DNA of 64,000 nucleotides from Chryseobacterium sp. Leaf201. Lineage in GTDB: Bacteria; Bacteroidota; Bacteroidia; Flavobacteriales; Weeksellaceae. How positions within the stretch are numbered: the stretch's first letter is position 1; each line of letters begins with the position of its first letter. Below are positions 34,309-42,471 of this stretch, one piece after another. Location: positions 20,861 through 84,860 of the forward strand of contig NZ_LMKA01000035.1 in the NCBI RefSeq assembly GCF_001421435.1, written 5' to 3'. The translations under genes were made by a program, and so were the position numbers. Below the pieces are notes generated by a model that was not told the DNA's origin, did no database searches, and was given only the letters and a program-made list of their open reading frames with translations.

Positions 34309-34923
34309 TTAATGTTTTCTCAGTGAATTTTTAATAACGGTTGTTAAAAAATCAATGGCTACAGAGTTCTGCCTCATATTCGGGATAATTAAATCGGCTT
34401 CATTTTTTGAAGGCTCAATAAATTCCTGGTGCATAGGCTTTAAAGTAGTCTGGTAGCGGTGCAGTACTTCATTCAGGTCACGCCCTCTTTCCTGGGTATC
34501 CCTTCTGATCCTTCTGATCAGCCTTTCATCTGAATCTGCATGAACAAAGACTTTAAGGTCAAATTCCTTTAATAATTCTTTATTGGTAAGAACCAGGATC
34601 CCTTCTACCACCAATACATTTTTAGGCTCTACCGTTACATGGTCTCCGGTTCTGGAATGGGTAACAAAGCTGTAAATCGGCTGTTCTATGGGTTCATTGT
34701 TTTTCAATGCTTTTACGTGTTTAAGCATCAGTTCGAAATCTATGGATTTCGGGTGGTCATAGTTTAAGGCTTCTCTTTCGGTAAGCGTCAAATTATGATT
34801 GTCGTGATAATAATTATCCTGGGAAAGGATGTTCATTCCCTCGATATCAAGCTGCTGGATGATCTTATCAACAACTGTAGTTTTGCCGGATCCGGTACCC
34901 CCGGCAATTCCTATTACAAGCAT
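34309..34923 (-). CDS. udk: uridine kinase
   Basis: The 204-residue enzyme phosphorylates uridine and cytidine in pyrimidine salvage. GIAGGTGSGKTTV (6-18) is the P-loop, ILSQDNYYHD the conserved segment after strand 2, YSFVTHSRTGDHVTVEPKNVLVVEGIL and RLIRRIRRDTQERGRDLNEVLHRY complete the family signatures. It leads the transcript that continues through the ftsB-like gene and possibly the mutase gene. A good promoter lies at 34950-34981. Confidence 0.96.
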   Translation of the reverse strand: MLVIGIAGGTGSGKTTVVDKIIQQLDIEGMNILSQDNYYHDNHNLTLTEREALNYDHPKSIDFELMLKHVKALKNNEPIEQPIYSFVTHSRTGDHVTVEPKNVLVVEGILVLTNKELLKEFDLKVFVHADSDERLIRRIRRDTQERGRDLNEVLHRYQTTLKPMHQEFIEPSKNEADLIIPNMRQNSVAIDFLTTVIKNSLRKH

Positions 34924-34949
34924 TGTTTTTTGTTTCTTTATAGTTTTTA

Positions 34950-34981
34950 CAAATATACTATTTTAGGATAAGATGTAACAA
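34950..34981 (-). promoter_or_regulatory. udk promoter
   Basis: On the minus strand TTG (34981-34979) and TATATTTG (34957-34950) are separated by 21 nt. Confidence 0.65.
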
Positions 34982-35030
34982 CGGAGTTTGTAAAATGTAG
35001 CGTTTAATGGGATATGTTACCGCAGAAAAT

Positions 35031-35060
35031 AAAAAAGCTCCGACCGACGGCCAGAGCTTT
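35031..35060 (-). terminator. terminator of clpS
   Basis: AAAGCTC and GAGCTTT (35034-35040, 35054-35060) form a stem with a 13-nt loop, followed by T residues on the minus strand. Confidence 0.5.
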
Positions 35061-35063
35061 ATG

Positions 35064-35369
35064 CTATATTATTTCGCTGGTCAGTTCGCGTGACAGCAAC
35101 TTTTCATGCATCGGTTTCAGAAGATCCATTGACCCTGTTTTTACGGTACATTTGCCTTTGAAATGCACCAGCATGGTACATTGCTCAGCCTGTTCCAGCG
35201 TGTGCTTGCATATTTCGATCAGGCTGTCAATTACATAATCGAAGGTATGAATATCATCATTATGCAAAACCAGCTTGTAGATTTCATCTGTTTCATCCAA
35301 AACAAGTACCTCTTCTTCGTACTGGCGTTTCGGATCTTCGTAATCTTTTATACTGTTATAAAAAATCAT
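35064..35369 (-). CDS. clpS: ATP-dependent Clp protease adaptor
   Basis: The 101-residue protein delivers N-degron substrates to ClpAP/ClpCP. The core YKLVLHNDDIHTFDYVIDSLIEICKHTLEQAEQCTMLVHFKGKCTVKTG has the ligand-binding His-Asn-Asp-Asp segment and hydrophobic pocket helices of ClpS; the N terminus (about 28 residues) is the flexible extension. It lies 16 bp downstream of a CNNM/CorC transporter gene in the same operon. Confidence 0.93.
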   Translation of the reverse strand: MIFYNSIKDYEDPKRQYEEEVLVLDETDEIYKLVLHNDDIHTFDYVIDSLIEICKHTLEQAEQCTMLVHFKGKCTVKTGSMDLLKPMHEKLLSRELTSEII

Positions 35370-35385
35370 TGTATTGCTTCTTTTA

Positions 35386-36744
35386 TTAAACCTCTCCTAT
35401 TTTTTCGGCCTGATCATTAACGTCATTAGGTTCCAGATAGACCAGTTCAACCATTTCCACACTTTTATTATTCATTTTCAGAATTTTACAGTGGTAGTTT
35501 TCAAGGGCAAACTCCTGGTTTTCTTCCGGAATATCTTCCAGGGCATGCAGGATAAATCCGGCCAGGGTATTGTATTCGCTTTCTTCAGGAAGCGGAAGCT
35601 TTTTAGGTAAAAATTCATTGATTTCATCCAACGGCTGCGTAGCCTGGATCCAATAGGTATTATCGCCTATTTTATCAACGATCTTTTCTTCATCATCTTC
35701 TTCATCCTGAATTTCCCCTACGAGTTCTTCCAGGATATCTTCAAGGGTAATAATTCCTTCCGTACCTCCGAATTCATCAATAACAATCGCCAAATGCTGT
35801 TTTTTCTGCTGGAATATTTTTAATAAATCGGAAATTTTCTTGCTTCCGACCACGAAAAATGCATCCCGCATCAATTCTCTAAGGTCATCGTGATTCAGTT
35901 CTCCTTTTCTCTTGACGAATTCCCTGATAATTTCCTTGGTGTATAAAATACCGATTATATTATCAATAGAATCCACATACACGGGAATACGCGAATATCC
36001 GCTGTCCATGATTTTGTTGATGATCTCATTGACATCTTCTTCAAAATCCATAGAGGTAATATTCTGACGGGGAACCATGATTTGCTTTGCGGAATGATCT
36101 GTAAAATCAAATGCATTCTTGATAATCTCATAATTCTCCTCTTCAATTTCCCCACTGTCTGCACTCTGCTTTACCAGAAGCTGCAATTCTTCCGTTGAGT
36201 GAATCTCCTGTTCTGAAGCCGGGTGGATTTTAACCAACCTTAAAAAAGTATTGGACATCAGGTTCATCAACCAGATAAACGGCTTAAAAACGGTATAAAA
36301 AACCCTCAGAGGTACAGCGGTAGCCATTGTGGTAGCTTCCGATTTCCTGATGGCAATTGATTTTGGAATAAGCTCACCGAATACAATGTGCATCACGGTA
36401 ATCAGTACAAAGCTGGTTACCACAGAAATGGTGGTAATGGTGGTCTCAGCCAAATCAATGCTTAAGGAACTGAAAATATTCTGAACCACGTGGTGAAGGG
36501 CACTTTCCCCTACCCAACCCAGGGCTAGCGAAGCGAGTGTGATTCCCAGCTGCGTGGCCGACAGATATTCATCAAGATGTTTGATGATGTGTTCCGCCTG
36601 TTTTGCCATAGAGTTCCCTTCTGCGGCTTTTATCTGTATTTGTGAGTAACGAACTTTAACAATTGAAAATTCTGCGGCTACGAAAAAGCCATTTAGTAAA
36701 ACAAGAAATAAGGCTAGCAAAAGCCTGACTATGTCCGAGTCCAT
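35386..36744 (-). CDS. CNNM/CorC-type transporter (hemolysin family)
   Basis: The 452-residue protein has an N-terminal DUF21 membrane domain with three to four helices (NGFFVAAEFSIVKVRYSQI, LASLALGWVGESALHHVV and FGELIPKSIAIRKSE). Two CBS domains follow (about 205-325; IMVPRQNITSMDF), and a C-terminal CorC/HlyC domain with YNTLAGFILHALEDIP. Such proteins move magnesium or other divalent cations and are not true hemolysins. It is the upstream gene of an operon with clpS. Confidence 0.93.
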   Translation of the reverse strand: MDSDIVRLLLALFLVLLNGFFVAAEFSIVKVRYSQIQIKAAEGNSMAKQAEHIIKHLDEYLSATQLGITLASLALGWVGESALHHVVQNIFSSLSIDLAETTITTISVVTSFVLITVMHIVFGELIPKSIAIRKSEATTMATAVPLRVFYTVFKPFIWLMNLMSNTFLRLVKIHPASEQEIHSTEELQLLVKQSADSGEIEEENYEIIKNAFDFTDHSAKQIMVPRQNITSMDFEEDVNEIINKIMDSGYSRIPVYVDSIDNIIGILYTKEIIREFVKRKGELNHDDLRELMRDAFFVVGSKKISDLLKIFQQKKQHLAIVIDEFGGTEGIITLEDILEELVGEIQDEEDDEEKIVDKIGDNTYWIQATQPLDEINEFLPKKLPLPEESEYNTLAGFILHALEDIPEENQEFALENYHCKILKMNNKSVEMVELVYLEPNDVNDQAEKIGEV

Positions 36745-36796
36745 TTAGAAATTAATATAAAATTTGTACTGACAAAGATAGACAAAATAAAAGTAA

Positions 36797-36827
36797 CAAA
36801 AAAAAGCATCGTGGTATACGATGCTTT
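36797..36827 (-). terminator. terminator of the ATP synthase operon (after atpG)
   Basis: The perfect 10-bp stem AAAGCATCGT/ACGATGCTTT (36803-36827) is followed by an extended T-run on the minus strand, 20 bp after the atpG stop. Confidence 0.85.
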
Positions 36828-36849
36828 ATATTTATGTTAAAATAGACTT

Positions 36850-37713
36850 TTATGAATTTTTTAACGCTTCCGCTCCCGAAACAATTTCCAGGATTTCGTT
36901 TGTGATGGCAGCCTGTCTTGCTTTGTTATAGAAGATCACCAGATCATTCTTTAATTCCTGAGCATTGTCAGTTGCCTTATGCATAGCCGTCATTCTGGCT
37001 CCGTGCTCTGATGCAACAGAGTCAAGAACAGCTTTGAACACCTGGGTCTTGATTGATTTAGGAATCAGGTTATCAAGGATTTCTTTTCTGTTCGGTTCAA
37101 AAATATAATCTGTTTCTACCTGAGGTTCCGTCGTTTCCGGCATAGAGATCGGAAGAAGCTTCTCTGTGGTCACTTCCTGGGTAGCTGCATTGACGAATTT
37201 GTTATAAATTACGTATACTTCGTCAAATTTCCCTTCTCTGAAACTGGTCATTACCCCTTCGGTAACATTTGCAACAATGTCAAAGTTCAGATTATCAAAA
37301 ACCGAGCTTGCATTGGCATACACGGTACGGTTTCTTCTTACGGCATCAAAAGCCTTTTTACCTACCGTAAGAACTTCAATCTCATATTGGGAATTGTTCT
37401 GAAACTGTATGTTAAGTTCTTTTACGATAGAAGAGTTGAAAGCACCTGCCAATCCCCTGTTTGAAGTAACCGCGATGAAAAGTATCTTTTTTACTTCTCT
37501 TTTCTGAGCATACACAGAAATCTGATCAGGATCTGAACTTGAATTTACATTCTGGATAAGCTCCTGCAGTTTTTCAGAATAAGGTCTTAACATTACGATT
37601 GCATCCTGTGCCTTTTTCAGTTTCGCAGCCGAAACCATTTTCATAGCACGTGTAATCTGCATCGTAGATGAAATTGACGTAATCCTGCCTCGTATTTCTT
37701 TTAAGTTTGCCAT
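36850..37713 (-). CDS. atpG: ATP synthase F1, gamma subunit
   Basis: The central shaft of F1. The 287-residue protein begins MANLKEIRGRITSISSTMQITRAMKMVSAAKLKKAQ, the N-terminal helix that inserts into the alpha/beta ring. It ends with MTAMHKATDNAQELKNDLVIFYNKARQAAITNEILEIVSGAEAL, the partner C-terminal helix. It is the last gene of the operon. A 12-bp palindrome lies in the 71-bp gap behind atpA. atpD and atpC do not follow it. Confidence 0.97.
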   Translation of the reverse strand: MANLKEIRGRITSISSTMQITRAMKMVSAAKLKKAQDAIVMLRPYSEKLQELIQNVNSSSDPDQISVYAQKREVKKILFIAVTSNRGLAGAFNSSIVKELNIQFQNNSQYEIEVLTVGKKAFDAVRRNRTVYANASSVFDNLNFDIVANVTEGVMTSFREGKFDEVYVIYNKFVNAATQEVTTEKLLPISMPETTEPQVETDYIFEPNRKEILDNLIPKSIKTQVFKAVLDSVASEHGARMTAMHKATDNAQELKNDLVIFYNKARQAAITNEILEIVSGAEALKNS

Positions 37714-37741
37714 TATTTTGGTTCAAGGTTTAAGGTCTTAA

Positions 37742-37774
37742 GTTTAAGGTTTAAACTCAGTCTAAACCTTAAAC
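37742..37774. repeat. palindrome between atpA and atpG
   Basis: A perfect 12-bp inverted repeat, GTTTAAGGTTTA and TAAACCTTAAAC with a 9-nt loop, is preceded by two more imperfect AAGGTTTAAG-like units (37722-37741). No T-run follows on the minus strand, so it is not a classical terminator. Confidence 0.65.
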
Positions 37775-37784
37775 ATTGAATTTT

Positions 37785-39362
37785 TTAGTTATACTTAGAA
37801 GCTAAATCATTAGCAGCCTGCTTAAGAACACCTGTGATGGAATCATCAATTTTACCTGCTTTAAGTGCAGCCATTGTTTCAGGATGCTTGGATCTTAAGA
37901 AAGCGATGTATTCAATCTGGAATTCTTTTACTTTTCTGATAGGCACGTTTCTCATCAGATTCTCAGTACCTGCATAAATCATGGCTACCTGGCTGTCTAC
38001 CGGAAGCGGAGAGTTTACCGGCTGCTTAAGAAGCTCCACGTTTCTTTCTCCTTTAGAGATTACTGCCAAAGTGGAAGCATCAAGGTCTGAACCGAATTTA
38101 GCAAACGCTTCCAATTCTTTATACTGAGCCTGGTCTAACTTAAGCGTACCTGACACTTTTTTCATTGATTTGATCTGAGCGTTACCTCCTACCCTTGATA
38201 CAGAGATCCCTACGTTGATCGCCGGACGTACCCCTGAGTTGAATAAGTCAGACTCCAGGAAGATCTGTCCGTCTGTAATAGAGATTACATTGGTTGGAAT
38301 ATACGCAGAAACGTCACCTGCCTGAGTTTCGATAATGGGAAGGGCTGTTAATGAACCTCCTCCTTTTACGATTGGCTTCAATGAATCCGGTAAATCGTTC
38401 ATCTGGCTTGCAATGGTATCATCAGCAATAACTTTTGCCGCTCTTTCCAATAATCTTGAGTGAAGATAGAAAACGTCTCCAGGGTAAGCTTCACGGCCCG
38501 GTGGTCTTCTCAATAGTAGAGAAAGCTCACGGTAAGCAACCGCCTGCTTGGATAAATCATCATAAATAATCAATGCGGGTCTACCAGTGTCTCTGAAGAA
38601 CTCACCGATAGAAGCTCCTGCCATTGCAGAATATACCTGCATCGGAACCGGATCTGATGCGTTAGCCGCAACAATTACAGTATATGCCAAAGCTCCTTTA
38701 TCAGAAAGCGTTTTAACAATTTGTGCTACGGTAGAAGCTTTCTGCCCGATAGCAACATATATACAGTATACAGGATTTCCTGCATCAAAAAATTCTCTTT
38801 GGTTGATGATCGTATCAATTGCAACAGTCGTTTTACCTGTCTGTCTGTCACCAATGATAAGTTCTCTCTGTCCTCTTCCTACAGGGATCATAGAGTCGAT
38901 CGCAACGATACCGGTTTGTAAAGGCTCGGTTACCGGCTGTCTGAAGATAACTCCAGGTGCTTTTCTTTCCAAAGGCATTTCATATAATTCCCCGGAAATA
39001 GGACCTTTACCGTCGATAGGGTTACCAAGGGTATCCACTACTCTTCCCAGCATGCCTTCTCCTACTTTGATAGAAGAGATTCTGTTGGTTCTTCTTACGG
39101 TATCACCTTCTCTTACCAATTTACTTTCGCCCAGTAAAGCAACACCTACGTTGTCTTCTTCAAGGTTAAGTACAATACCTTCTACATCACTAGAAAATTT
39201 CACCAACTCTCCGTATTGTACGTTTTCTAACCCGTATACACGAGCAATACCATCACCGATGGTTAAAACTGTACCTACTTCCTCAACGTTGGATTGAGTA
39301 TCGAAGTTGGCCAATTGCTGTTTTAAGATCGCAGATACTTCTGCCGGATTTATTTCTGCCAT
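37785..39362 (-). CDS. atpA: ATP synthase F1, alpha subunit
   Basis: The 525-residue non-catalytic nucleotide-binding subunit has the Walker A GDRQTGKT (171-178), the Arg finger region in [18 protein letters not shown] and the family signature [14 protein letters not shown]. The N-terminal beta-barrel domain begins near residue 25. Length fits flavobacterial AtpA. It lies 18 bp downstream of atpH. Confidence 0.98.
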   Translation of the reverse strand: MAEINPAEVSAILKQQLANFDTQSNVEEVGTVLTIGDGIARVYGLENVQYGELVKFSSDVEGIVLNLEEDNVGVALLGESKLVREGDTVRRTNRISSIKVGEGMLGRVVDTLGNPIDGKGPISGELYEMPLERKAPGVIFRQPVTEPLQTGIVAIDSMIPVGRGQRELIIGDRQTGKTTVAIDTIINQREFFDAGNPVYCIYVAIGQKASTVAQIVKTLSDKGALAYTVIVAANASDPVPMQVYSAMAGASIGEFFRDTGRPALIIYDDLSKQAVAYRELSLLLRRPPGREAYPGDVFYLHSRLLERAAKVIADDTIASQMNDLPDSLKPIVKGGGSLTALPIIETQAGDVSAYIPTNVISITDGQIFLESDLFNSGVRPAINVGISVSRVGGNAQIKSMKKVSGTLKLDQAQYKELEAFAKFGSDLDASTLAVISKGERNVELLKQPVNSPLPVDSQVAMIYAGTENLMRNVPIRKVKEFQIEYIAFLRSKHPETMAALKAGKIDDSITGVLKQAANDLASKYN

Positions 39363-39380
39363 TGTATGGTTGTTTTTTTC

Positions 39381-39920
39381 TTAATTTAAATGAAAATCTT
39401 TTTTGATACTGTTAAGCTTAGACTTAACGGAAGCATCGATCTGCTGATCGCCTACTCTTAAAATATAGCCTCCTAAGATTTCAGGTTTTACATGTACTTT
39501 CAGATCAAAATTGGAACCTGCTTTCACAAGGTTGGTCGATTTTAAAATCTGGTCCATGTTTTCTTTGGAAAGTTCGGTTGCCGTAGTAAGTGTTACTCTT
39601 TCCACCCCGTTGATATCTTCCACTTTATTGATGAATTCCTGTGCGATATTCTTCAGTTGGTTTTCTCTTCCGTGTCTGATTACCAGAGTGATTAAATTCT
39701 GAGAAGAAGCGGATAAGCTTTTAAATATCTCTTTTGCTACCTCTATTTTCTTTTTGCTGTCAATATAAGGCGTAAGGAAGAACTTGCTCAGGTCCGGAGA
39801 CTGAGACATTAACTTCACTACATCTTTCATTTCAGAAAATACAGCAGAAGTCTGTCCTGATTCATTTGTGAAATCAAGCAAACCCTGTGCGTATCTTTTA
39901 GCTACTTTAGATGTAAGCAT
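39381..39920 (-). CDS. atpH: ATP synthase F1, delta subunit
   Basis: The 179-residue stator protein (OSCP homologue) starts with SKVAKRYAQGLLDF, the usual AtpH N terminus. It ends with the family signature KVHVKPEILGGYILRVGDQQIDASVKSKLNSIK. It links the F1 head to the b-subunit stalk. It begins 2 bp after atpF ends, so the genes are coupled. Confidence 0.96.
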   Translation of the reverse strand: MLTSKVAKRYAQGLLDFTNESGQTSAVFSEMKDVVKLMSQSPDLSKFFLTPYIDSKKKIEVAKEIFKSLSASSQNLITLVIRHGRENQLKNIAQEFINKVEDINGVERVTLTTATELSKENMDQILKSTNLVKAGSNFDLKVHVKPEILGGYILRVGDQQIDASVKSKLNSIKKDFHLN

Positions 39921-39922
39921 TC

Positions 39923-40420
39923 TTAGTTAAGGTTTGATTTGTTTAGATAATTCTGAACTAATTCGTTTTGGGCTTCGCTGTTGTCCAGCTTTTGCTTCAA
40001 GATAGATTCTGCGATATTTACAGATAAAACACCAATCTGGGTCTTAATATCTGCCATGGCAGCATTTTTCTCTGCATTGATGGTCTGCTTCGCAGCCTCG
40101 ATTAATTTATCACCTTCTGCTTTGGCTGTATCTTTAGCTTCACCTACAATTCTCTCCTTAATTTCTCTTGCTTCCTTAAGGATCGCATCTCTCTCGATTT
40201 TAGCTTCACGAATAATTCTTTCGTTATCCTCTTTTAAAGTTTCCATTTCTTTTCTTGCCAATGTAGCCTGATTAAGGGCATCAACAATAGATGTTTCTCT
40301 GTCGTTAATAGAGTTCAAAATAGGCTTCCATGCAAATTTACCTAACAAAAATAACAATGCTAGAAAAATAATAGTCTGGATAATAAATAATCCTGATGAA
40401 AACTGGTGAATTAATTCCAT
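39923..40420 (-). CDS. atpF: ATP synthase F0, b subunit
   Basis: The start is placed at the ATG at 40420 (MELIHQFSSGLF). The in-frame extension to 40477 has no family resemblance and runs into the atpE intergenic. The 165-residue protein has one membrane helix (about 12-32) and a long charged coiled-coil (about 40-150) forming the peripheral stalk. It sits 85 bp downstream of atpE and 2 bp upstream of atpH. Confidence 0.95.
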   Translation of the reverse strand: MELIHQFSSGLFIIQTIIFLALLFLLGKFAWKPILNSINDRETSIVDALNQATLARKEMETLKEDNERIIREAKIERDAILKEAREIKERIVGEAKDTAKAEGDKLIEAAKQTINAEKNAAMADIKTQIGVLSVNIAESILKQKLDNSEAQNELVQNYLNKSNLN

Positions 40421-40505
40421 TATATAAATGTATAAATGATTACTATTTTTTCTTAAATAACCACTATCTGTAACCAACCGTTACGGATAGTGGCTTTAGT
40501 TTTAA

Positions 40506-40700
40506 TTAGTTTACTGCAAATAGAGCAGCAAACGCAACACCTTCTACAAGGGCAGCAGCAATAAGCATAGCTGTTTGGATTTTTCCAGATTGCTCAGGTT
40601 GTCTAGCGATAGCTTCAAGAGCAGCAGCTCCGATTTTACCAAGACCGATACCTACACCTAGTACTACGATACCAGCACCTACAATTTTAGGGATTTCCAT
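40506..40700 (-). CDS. atpE: ATP synthase F0, c subunit
   Basis: The 64-residue proteolipid has two membrane helices. The Gly-rich first helix (GVGIGLGKIG) is followed by the polar loop ARQPE (32-36), and the second helix carries the ion-binding Glu53 in ALVEGVAF. Helix 1 lacks the Gln of sodium-binding rings, so proton coupling is likely. The short length is normal for flavobacteria. Spacing is 47 bp from atpB. Confidence 0.97.
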   Translation of the reverse strand: MEIPKIVGAGIVVLGVGIGLGKIGAAALEAIARQPEQSGKIQTAMLIAAALVEGVAFAALFAVN

Positions 40701-40747
40701 AATATATAATTTTAAAAATTTGTTTCTGTTATTATAAATACAATTAA

Positions 40748-41845
40748 TTAGTGAGCAGCATGATGTTCATGCTCATGCTCCTGTACTGCCATTCCGATAA
40801 ATAAAGCGGATAACATAGTAAAGATATAAGCCTGTAAGAACGCTACCAATACTTCCAATAGATAAATCACCAAGGTAAGGAATGGGAATGCAACTCCGGC
40901 AATCGCATTTTTAAATACATAAATCAATCCGATCAGACTCATTACTACAATATGTCCTGCCGTCATGTTGGCAAAAAGACGGATCATCAATGCAAAAGGT
41001 TTTGTAATGGTACCTAATAATTCAATTGGCAGCATGATCAGTTTCATCGGTACCGGAACTCCAGGCATCCAGAAGATGTGTTTCCAGTAATCTTTATTGG
41101 CCGAAAATGTAGTAATTAAATAGGTAAGGATTGCTAAGAAGAACGTCATGGTAATATTACCCGTAACATTTATCCCGAAAGGCATTAGTCCCAATACGTT
41201 CAGAAATAAGATAAAGAAGAATACTGTTAATAAATATCCCATAAATCTTTTATACTTATGTCCGATATTCGGAATCGCCACTTCGTCTCTCACAAAAATT
41301 ACCAAAGGCTCTAAAAATCTTGCCACTCCTGTAGGAACCTGAGATTTCTTATAAGACTTTGCCATCCCTGTAAACAACAGCAACATAAAGATTGATGTCA
41401 ACAAAATGATAAGTACACTTTTCGTAATGGAAAGATCCAAAGGTTTTTCATTGGAAGGGTGCCCATGCTCATCTAAATTCAGCGTTCCGTTAGCATCAGT
41501 CTTATAAATCTTTTCGTGGTGAAGCTTGTAGAAGTTTCCGTCCACTTCAGTTGGCTCTCCGTGAATAAATCCTTCCTTATTGCTCATGAAAGAATGGAAA
41601 CCGTTATCATAAAAAATAACCGGAAGAGGGAAACCGATGTGGTGGCCCTCTTTATCCACCATCAATGTAAAATCGTGTGCATCCAACAAGTGATGATCGA
41701 TGTACTCCTTGTTTTCTTTACTTACTTTGTCTTTTTCAGAAAGTTCCGTAGCCGGAACAGCCTCAGAACCTGCTTCACCATGCTGTGCAGACACCAAGCT
41801 TAATACAAAAATACTGTAGAATAAAACTGCGAATTTCTTAAACAT
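40748..41845 (-). CDS. atpB: ATP synthase F0, a subunit
   Basis: I choose the ATG at 41845 (MFKKFAVLFYSIFVLSLVSAQ). An in-frame ATG at 41896 coincides with the -33 box of a promoter and is rejected. The 365-residue protein has a cleavable-looking signal and a long hydrophilic N-terminal region (about 20-135) with His-rich parts, as in other Bacteroidota AtpB. The channel helices follow, with the conserved Arg in IRLFANMTAGHIV. A His-rich tail (QEHEHEHHAAH) ends it. Confidence 0.96.
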   Translation of the reverse strand: MFKKFAVLFYSIFVLSLVSAQHGEAGSEAVPATELSEKDKVSKENKEYIDHHLLDAHDFTLMVDKEGHHIGFPLPVIFYDNGFHSFMSNKEGFIHGEPTEVDGNFYKLHHEKIYKTDANGTLNLDEHGHPSNEKPLDLSITKSVLIILLTSIFMLLLFTGMAKSYKKSQVPTGVARFLEPLVIFVRDEVAIPNIGHKYKRFMGYLLTVFFFILFLNVLGLMPFGINVTGNITMTFFLAILTYLITTFSANKDYWKHIFWMPGVPVPMKLIMLPIELLGTITKPFALMIRLFANMTAGHIVVMSLIGLIYVFKNAIAGVAFPFLTLVIYLLEVLVAFLQAYIFTMLSALFIGMAVQEHEHEHHAAH

Positions 41846-41866
41846 TGATAGGTTTTTTTCGTTGTG

Positions 41867-41896
41867 CAAAAATATAATATTTTTTTCTAGTTTCAA
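41867..41896 (-). promoter_or_regulatory. promoter of atpB
   Basis: On the minus strand TTG (41896-41894) and TATTTTTG (41874-41867) with a 19-nt spacer fit the consensus, followed by CACA. It starts transcription about 15 nt before the atpB ATG, after the small membrane protein gene. Confidence 0.7.
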
Positions 41897-41905
41897 TAAA
41901 TAATT

Positions 41906-42277
41906 TTACTGTTTTTTGTCATGATTGATCAGCTTAATTGCATAATACGTAAGAAGTGTGGTCAACACAAAATACGGAATAATGAAGTGGAATTTATATC
42001 CCGGGATCACTTCAAAATTCAGCTTTTTTCTGATCAGATACATTAATCCGAATTTAAGAAGAATAAGCCCGATGACAGACAGTCCTAAAAATTCAGGGGC
42101 CACCCTATTGATCAATACAATAAGCGTAATCATCATCATGAACATAACGCTCAGGAAAAGATAGAATTTCACGATGATAATTTCATCCAGGTGAAAAACA
42201 AATTTCCAGAGTGAAAAATGAATCAGAAATGTTAAAAAGAACAACAGGGTAACTAAAATATTCGGATTAGCTTTCAT
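41906..42277 (-). CDS. four-helix membrane protein ahead of atpB (AtpI-like position)
   Basis: The 123-residue protein has four hydrophobic segments (about 7-27, 33-56, 62-81 and 97-116). It lies 60 bp upstream of atpB, where many bacteria carry atpI/atpZ, a c-ring assembly or magnesium-import factor. Sequence similarity to AtpI is not evident to me; it resembles small proteins of unknown function (DUF6168-like) found at this site in flavobacteria. CAAAAATA (42328-42335) gives a minus-strand -7 candidate. Confidence 0.65.
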   Translation of the reverse strand: MKANPNILVTLLFFLTFLIHFSLWKFVFHLDEIIIVKFYLFLSVMFMMMITLIVLINRVAPEFLGLSVIGLILLKFGLMYLIRKKLNFEVIPGYKFHFIIPYFVLTTLLTYYAIKLINHDKKQ

Positions 42278-42440
42278 GCATTATATGTATTCTGCCTAAC
42301 ATGCATTAGGCTTATTTCAAAGTGTCACAAAAATATACTTTTTCTATCGGATTACGGCATAATTTGATTTTTATCATCTCAATAATATCTGCGTATATAT
42401 AATATTACGTATTCAATATCCAAATATTCTAAAATTTCCT

Positions 42441-42451
42441 TATTTTTGCAC
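42441..42451 (+). promoter_or_regulatory. -7 element of ffh
   Basis: TATTTTTGCAC fits TAnnTTTG and is the same extended box as upstream of atpB and of the barrel gene at 44872. A -33 TTG is not visible at the expected distance. Confidence 0.5.
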
Positions 42452-42471
42452 ACTTATAATTTACAATACAT

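Noticed and set aside
38587-39297. A 236-codon open frame antisense to atpA
   Set aside because: It mirrors the codon usage of a highly conserved gene on the other strand and has no signal, domain or promoter of its own.
42277-42471. 4.5S RNA gene next to ffh
   Set aside because: The gap contains only the divergent promoters; no long hairpin with the conserved tetraloop region is visible.
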